In this document: positions 4,982 to 7,303 of the stretch, one piece after another
Layout of the letters: every line of letters begins with the position of its first letter
Position numbering within the stretch: position 1 is the stretch's first letter
Source of the DNA: RGIG1681 sp964646345
GTDB lineage: Bacteria > Bacillota > Clostridia > Christensenellales > UBA1242
DNA length: 7,303 nucleotides
Assembly: GCA_964646345.1 (NCBI GenBank)
Contig: CAZYDU010000012.1
Span: 1 to 7,303, forward strand
Direction of reading: 5' to 3'
Translations under genes and position numbers: made by a program
Notes under the pieces: generated by a model
The model's input: only the letters and a program-made list of their open reading frames with translations
Databases searched by the model: none
Told to the model about the DNA's origin: nothing

Positions 4982-6751
4982 ATGGAATTTAAAGTTTTGG
5001 ATTTATTTTGTGGTGCTGGCGGGTTTTCTGCTGGTCTTGAGCAAGTTAAAGGATTTAGCACGGAAGTCGGCCTTGATTTTGATAAATATGCCATAGAAAC
5101 ATTTTCTAAAAATTTTCCTAATGCAATCTCAATTTGTGGGGATATTTTAGATGGGAATATAAAAAAAGAAGTTATTGAAAATTCTAAAAAAAGAAAAGTA
5201 AACATGATAATTGGTGGACCGCCTTGTCAGGGATTTAGTTTGAAAGGAAAAAATCTCGGTCTTGAAGATAGTCGGAATTTTTTATTTAAAGAATACTTAA
5301 ATATAGTAAAAGAACTTAACCCTGAAGTTTTTATTATTGAAAATGTAAAAAATATATTAAATTCTTCAAGTCACTATTTTAGAGATGAAATTTTAAAAGA
5401 AATAAAGGCTCTTGGATATATTGTCAATTTTGGTGTTGTTAATGCTAAAAATTATGGAGTTCCACAAAGTAGAGAAAGAGCATTATTTATAGCGTCAAAA
5501 ACTAAATTTATAAATTTTCCAAATCCAGTTGAAATTGGAACAACTGTTAGAGATGCTATTTCCGATTTGGCTTATTTAGAAAGTGGTGAAGGTCAAGTGA
5601 TTTCAGAATATAGAGATAAACCACAAAGTGATTATCAAAAAATACTTCGTGGTAAATGTTTGCAATATCATAAAGCAAGCGAACATTCAAAAGTTGCTAT
5701 TGAGAAATTAAAAATGATACCTGCTGAATGTGGAAAAGAATATTTGCCAAAGGAATTACTCGGAAAGCAAAAATTTTCTACAACATGGTCAAGACTTGAG
5801 TGGGATAATATTAGTCCAACAATAGATACTCGTTTTGATACTCCTTCAAATGGTAAAAATTCGCACCCATATCTTAATAGAGCAATTACGCCAAGAGAAG
5901 CGGCTAGAATACAAAGTTTTAATGATGATTTTTATTTTTATGGGTCAAAAGTTGCTGTATGTAAGCAAATTGGAAATGCTGTTCCGCCATTGCTTGCAAA
6001 AGCGATTGGAGAACAAATTGCAACTGAATTGCAGAACGATATAATTGAAGGTAATAATTATAAATTGTATTTAGGAAATGCCTATACAATTATTGATGAA
6101 TTAATTAAAAATAATGTAAAAGTAAACCACATAATTACTGACCCACCATACAATATTTCTCACGAAAACAATTTTAATACTTTAAAACACCCAAGAAGAG
6201 GTGTTGACTTTGGAGAGTGGGATAAGAATTTTGACTTGTTTTCGTGGATACCAAAATATGAGAAAATTTTAGACAAAAACGGTTCTATGATAATTTTTTG
6301 TTCTTATAGATATATAAGTTATATTATAAAGGCAATGGAAGAATGTAACATTGAAGTTAAAGACGTTTTGGTTTGGAGAAAATCCAACCCAATGCCAAGG
6401 AACATTGAAAGACGATATGTTCAAGATATGGAATTTGCGGTATGGGGTGTTAAGAAAGGTGCAAAATGGGTATTCCATAAAGATAAAAATAAGCCGTATA
6501 TGAGAAGTATGTTTGAAACTAGCACAGTGTCTGGAAATGAAAGAACTTGCCACCCAACACAAAAAAGTTTACAGCTAATGCAGGATATTATAAAAATTCA
6601 TACAAATGAAAACGATATTATCATTGACCCATTTATGGGTAGTGGGACAACGGGTCTTGCAAGTTTAAATTTGCACAGACAATTTGAAGGTATTGAACTT
6701 GATAAAACTTATTTTGATTTATCAGTTAATAGGTTAAAGAAAATATATTAA
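4982..6751 (+). CDS. Fused DNA methyltransferase: C5-cytosine domain plus beta-class amino (probable N6-adenine) domain
   Basis: Seen: 589 residues, two enzymes in one chain. Residues 1-350 are a full C5-cytosine methyltransferase: DLFCGAGGFS (7-16, SAM site), GGPPCQGFS (78-86, catalytic C82), ENV (120-122), QSRERALFI (162-170), a target-recognition region about 185-300, and REAARIQSF plus QIGNAVPPLLAKAI (305-342). After a short linker, residues 361-589 are a second methyltransferase with TDPPYN (386-391) before HPTQKS (524-529) and DPFMGSGTTG (549-558); this motif order marks the beta class. DPPY favours adenine-N6, though N4-cytosine is possible. Known: m5C plus m6A pairs protect opposite strands of asymmetric sites in type IIS systems such as Alw26I, Eco31I and Esp3I. 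Start 4982 has GGAG 6 nt upstream; an ATG at 4978 gives only four codons. Likely partner: the divergent HNH nuclease. Recognition sequence not deducible. Confidence 0.95.
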   Translation: MEFKVLDLFCGAGGFSAGLEQVKGFSTEVGLDFDKYAIETFSKNFPNAISICGDILDGNIKKEVIENSKKRKVNMIIGGPPCQGFSLKGKNLGLEDSRNFLFKEYLNIVKELNPEVFIIENVKNILNSSSHYFRDEILKEIKALGYIVNFGVVNAKNYGVPQSRERALFIASKTKFINFPNPVEIGTTVRDAISDLAYLESGEGQVISEYRDKPQSDYQKILRGKCLQYHKASEHSKVAIEKLKMIPAECGKEYLPKELLGKQKFSTTWSRLEWDNISPTIDTRFDTPSNGKNSHPYLNRAITPREAARIQSFNDDFYFYGSKVAVCKQIGNAVPPLLAKAIGEQIATELQNDIIEGNNYKLYLGNAYTIIDELIKNNVKVNHIITDPPYNISHENNFNTLKHPRRGVDFGEWDKNFDLFSWIPKYEKILDKNGSMIIFCSYRYISYIIKAMEECNIEVKDVLVWRKSNPMPRNIERRYVQDMEFAVWGVKKGAKWVFHKDKNKPYMRSMFETSTVSGNERTCHPTQKSLQLMQDIIKIHTNENDIIIDPFMGSGTTGLASLNLHRQFEGIELDKTYFDLSVNRLKKIY

Positions 6752-6763
6752 AAGGAGAGAAAA

Positions 6764-6925
6764 ATGTTAAGTAAAGAACAAAAGGACTTAATAAAAGTAA
6801 TAATAGAAAATAGCAATAAATGCTCACGATTTAAAAAAGAATTGTGCAAAAGAGCTGTTGATGAGTCTTCAACCATGGAAGAAGTGTTAGGTAAAATTTC
6901 TTTTTCTTTAACAATAAAGGAGTAA
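6764..6925 (+). CDS. Small unknown protein between methyltransferase and recombinase
   Basis: Seen: 53 codons, ATG at 6764, TAA at 6923-6925, with AAAAGGAG 6 nt upstream, an excellent ribosome binding site. It starts 12 nt after the methyltransferase stop and ends 4 nt before the recombinase ATG; the last codons (AAG GAG TAA) form the recombinase ribosome binding site, so translation is probably coupled. The protein begins MLSKEQKDLIKVIIE, is charged, and looks alpha-helical, with two Cys (C20, C28) and no membrane segment or known motif. I do not recognise it. Placement before a recombinase suggests an accessory or regulatory protein of the element, but this is inference only. Confidence 0.75.
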   Translation: MLSKEQKDLIKVIIENSNKCSRFKKELCKRAVDESSTMEEVLGKISFSLTIKE

Positions 6926-6929
6926 AACA

Positions 6930-7303
6930 ATGATTAAAGTTTGTGTGTATGCAAGGTATAGTTCGGATAGTCAGACTGAGCAAAGCATTGATGGGCAGTT
7001 GAGAGTTTGCAAAGAGTTTTGCGAGCGAAATGGCTATGTGATTGTTAAGGAATACATTGACAGGGCTATGACTGGCACAAACGACAAAAGACCGGCGCTT
7101 CAACAAATGCTTGCGGATAGCAAAAAGAAAGAATTTCAATTTGTTATTGTTTACAAATTGGACAGATTTTCAAGGTCGAGATATGACAGTGCTGTCAATC
7201 GTGCAATTCTCCTTAAAAATGGTGTAAAGTTGGTTTCGGCAACTGAAAATATTTCAGACGCACCCGAAGGCATAATTTTGGATAGTGTGCTTGTTGGACT
7301 TGC
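6930..7303 (+). CDS. Serine recombinase, probably large type (3' end outside window)
   Basis: Seen: 124 codons from ATG at 6930, open to the window edge. The N-terminus is a resolvase/invertase catalytic domain: VYARYSSDSQTEQSIDGQ with the conserved Arg (R9) and likely nucleophile Ser11, then EYIDRAMTGTNDKRPALQQM (41-60), VIVYKLDRFSRS (72-83, the D-R-x-S-R active-site block) and an ILDSVLVGL helix start at the cut. The R-A-M-T-G-T-x-D-K-R-P block is typical of large serine recombinases of Firmicutes phages and integrative elements, which continue with recombinase and zinc-ribbon domains. Known role: cuts and rejoins att sites through a 5' phosphoserine link, integrating or excising an element. 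The AAAGGAG lies in the previous gene's end. Where the element attaches cannot be told, as the rest lies outside. Confidence 0.93.
   Translation, partial: MIKVCVYARYSSDSQTEQSIDGQLRVCKEFCERNGYVIVKEYIDRAMTGTNDKRPALQQMLADSKKKEFQFVIVYKLDRFSRSRYDSAVNRAILLKNGVKLVSATENISDAPEGIILDSVLVGL

Larger units (their letters stand above)
3643..7303. mobile_element. Putative mobile restriction-modification island (ends not defined)
   Basis: The endonuclease, methyltransferase, small protein and serine recombinase lie together with small gaps, next to an unrelated metabolic operon. Defence genes beside a large serine recombinase are a common cargo pattern of integrative elements. No flanking direct repeat or att core was found by eye; the left limit may lie within 3150-3640 and the right limit is outside the window. 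Confidence 0.35.

Noticed and set aside
4978..4992. Four-codon frame (ATG TAT GGA ATT TAA) overlapping the methyltransferase start
   Set aside because: Only 2 nt from the GGAG, too close for efficient initiation; the ATG at 4982 is better placed.
4957..5205. 82-codon minus-strand frame over the methyltransferase start
   Set aside because: Antisense to the conserved motif I and IV region; shadow of the real gene.
6748..7139. Two minus-strand frames opposite the small protein and recombinase
   Set aside because: Antisense to well-supported genes with good ribosome binding sites; no motif.
1..7303. CRISPR array, tRNA, rRNA or riboswitch
   Set aside because: No regularly spaced repeats, no tRNA-like arm sets and no known riboswitch core were seen on either strand by eye.

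Overview
The window looks like a low-GC Firmicutes (clostridial-type) chromosome segment. It is strongly AT-rich, genes start behind AAGGAG-type ribosome binding sites, the standard bacterial code is used (TGG for Trp, TAA/TAG stops), and three minus-strand promoters carry an extended -10 (TGnTATAAT). No RNA gene, CRISPR array or complete insertion sequence is visible. The organism cannot be named from this sequence.

Left part (1-3020, all minus strand). A three-gene operon starts from a promoter near 3044-3074. Its genes are a 140-residue protein with a likely OB-fold domain, an amidohydrolase that keeps all its metal ligands, and an aldo/keto reductase-like protein with an atypical active site. 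The first two genes overlap by 8 nt and the last two are 2 nt apart, so they are probably made together. A terminator at 588-618 ends the operon. Beyond it, with its own promoter, lies an Xre-type regulator fused to two membrane helices and the start of a cysteine/histidine-rich domain, cut by the window edge.

Middle (3021-3642). About 620 nt without a convincing gene. It holds the operon promoter, a possible remnant of coding DNA near 3186-3320, a strong hairpin terminator for the minus-strand gene to its right, and a second small hairpin.

Right part (3643-7303). This is a compact restriction-modification cassette facing a recombinase. An HNH endonuclease (minus) diverges from a 589-residue fusion of a C5-cytosine methyltransferase with a beta-class amino-methyltransferase (plus). 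The 118-nt gap between them holds two predicted promoters whose -35 boxes abut, plus a 9-bp inverted repeat next to the methyltransferase ribosome binding site. The methyltransferase is followed closely by a 53-residue unknown protein and the start of a large serine recombinase, all in one direction with no visible terminator. The pairing of HNH nuclease, m5C enzyme and probable m6A enzyme suggests a system for an asymmetric (type IIS-like) target. The neighbouring recombinase suggests the cassette is carried by a mobile element whose remainder lies past the right edge.
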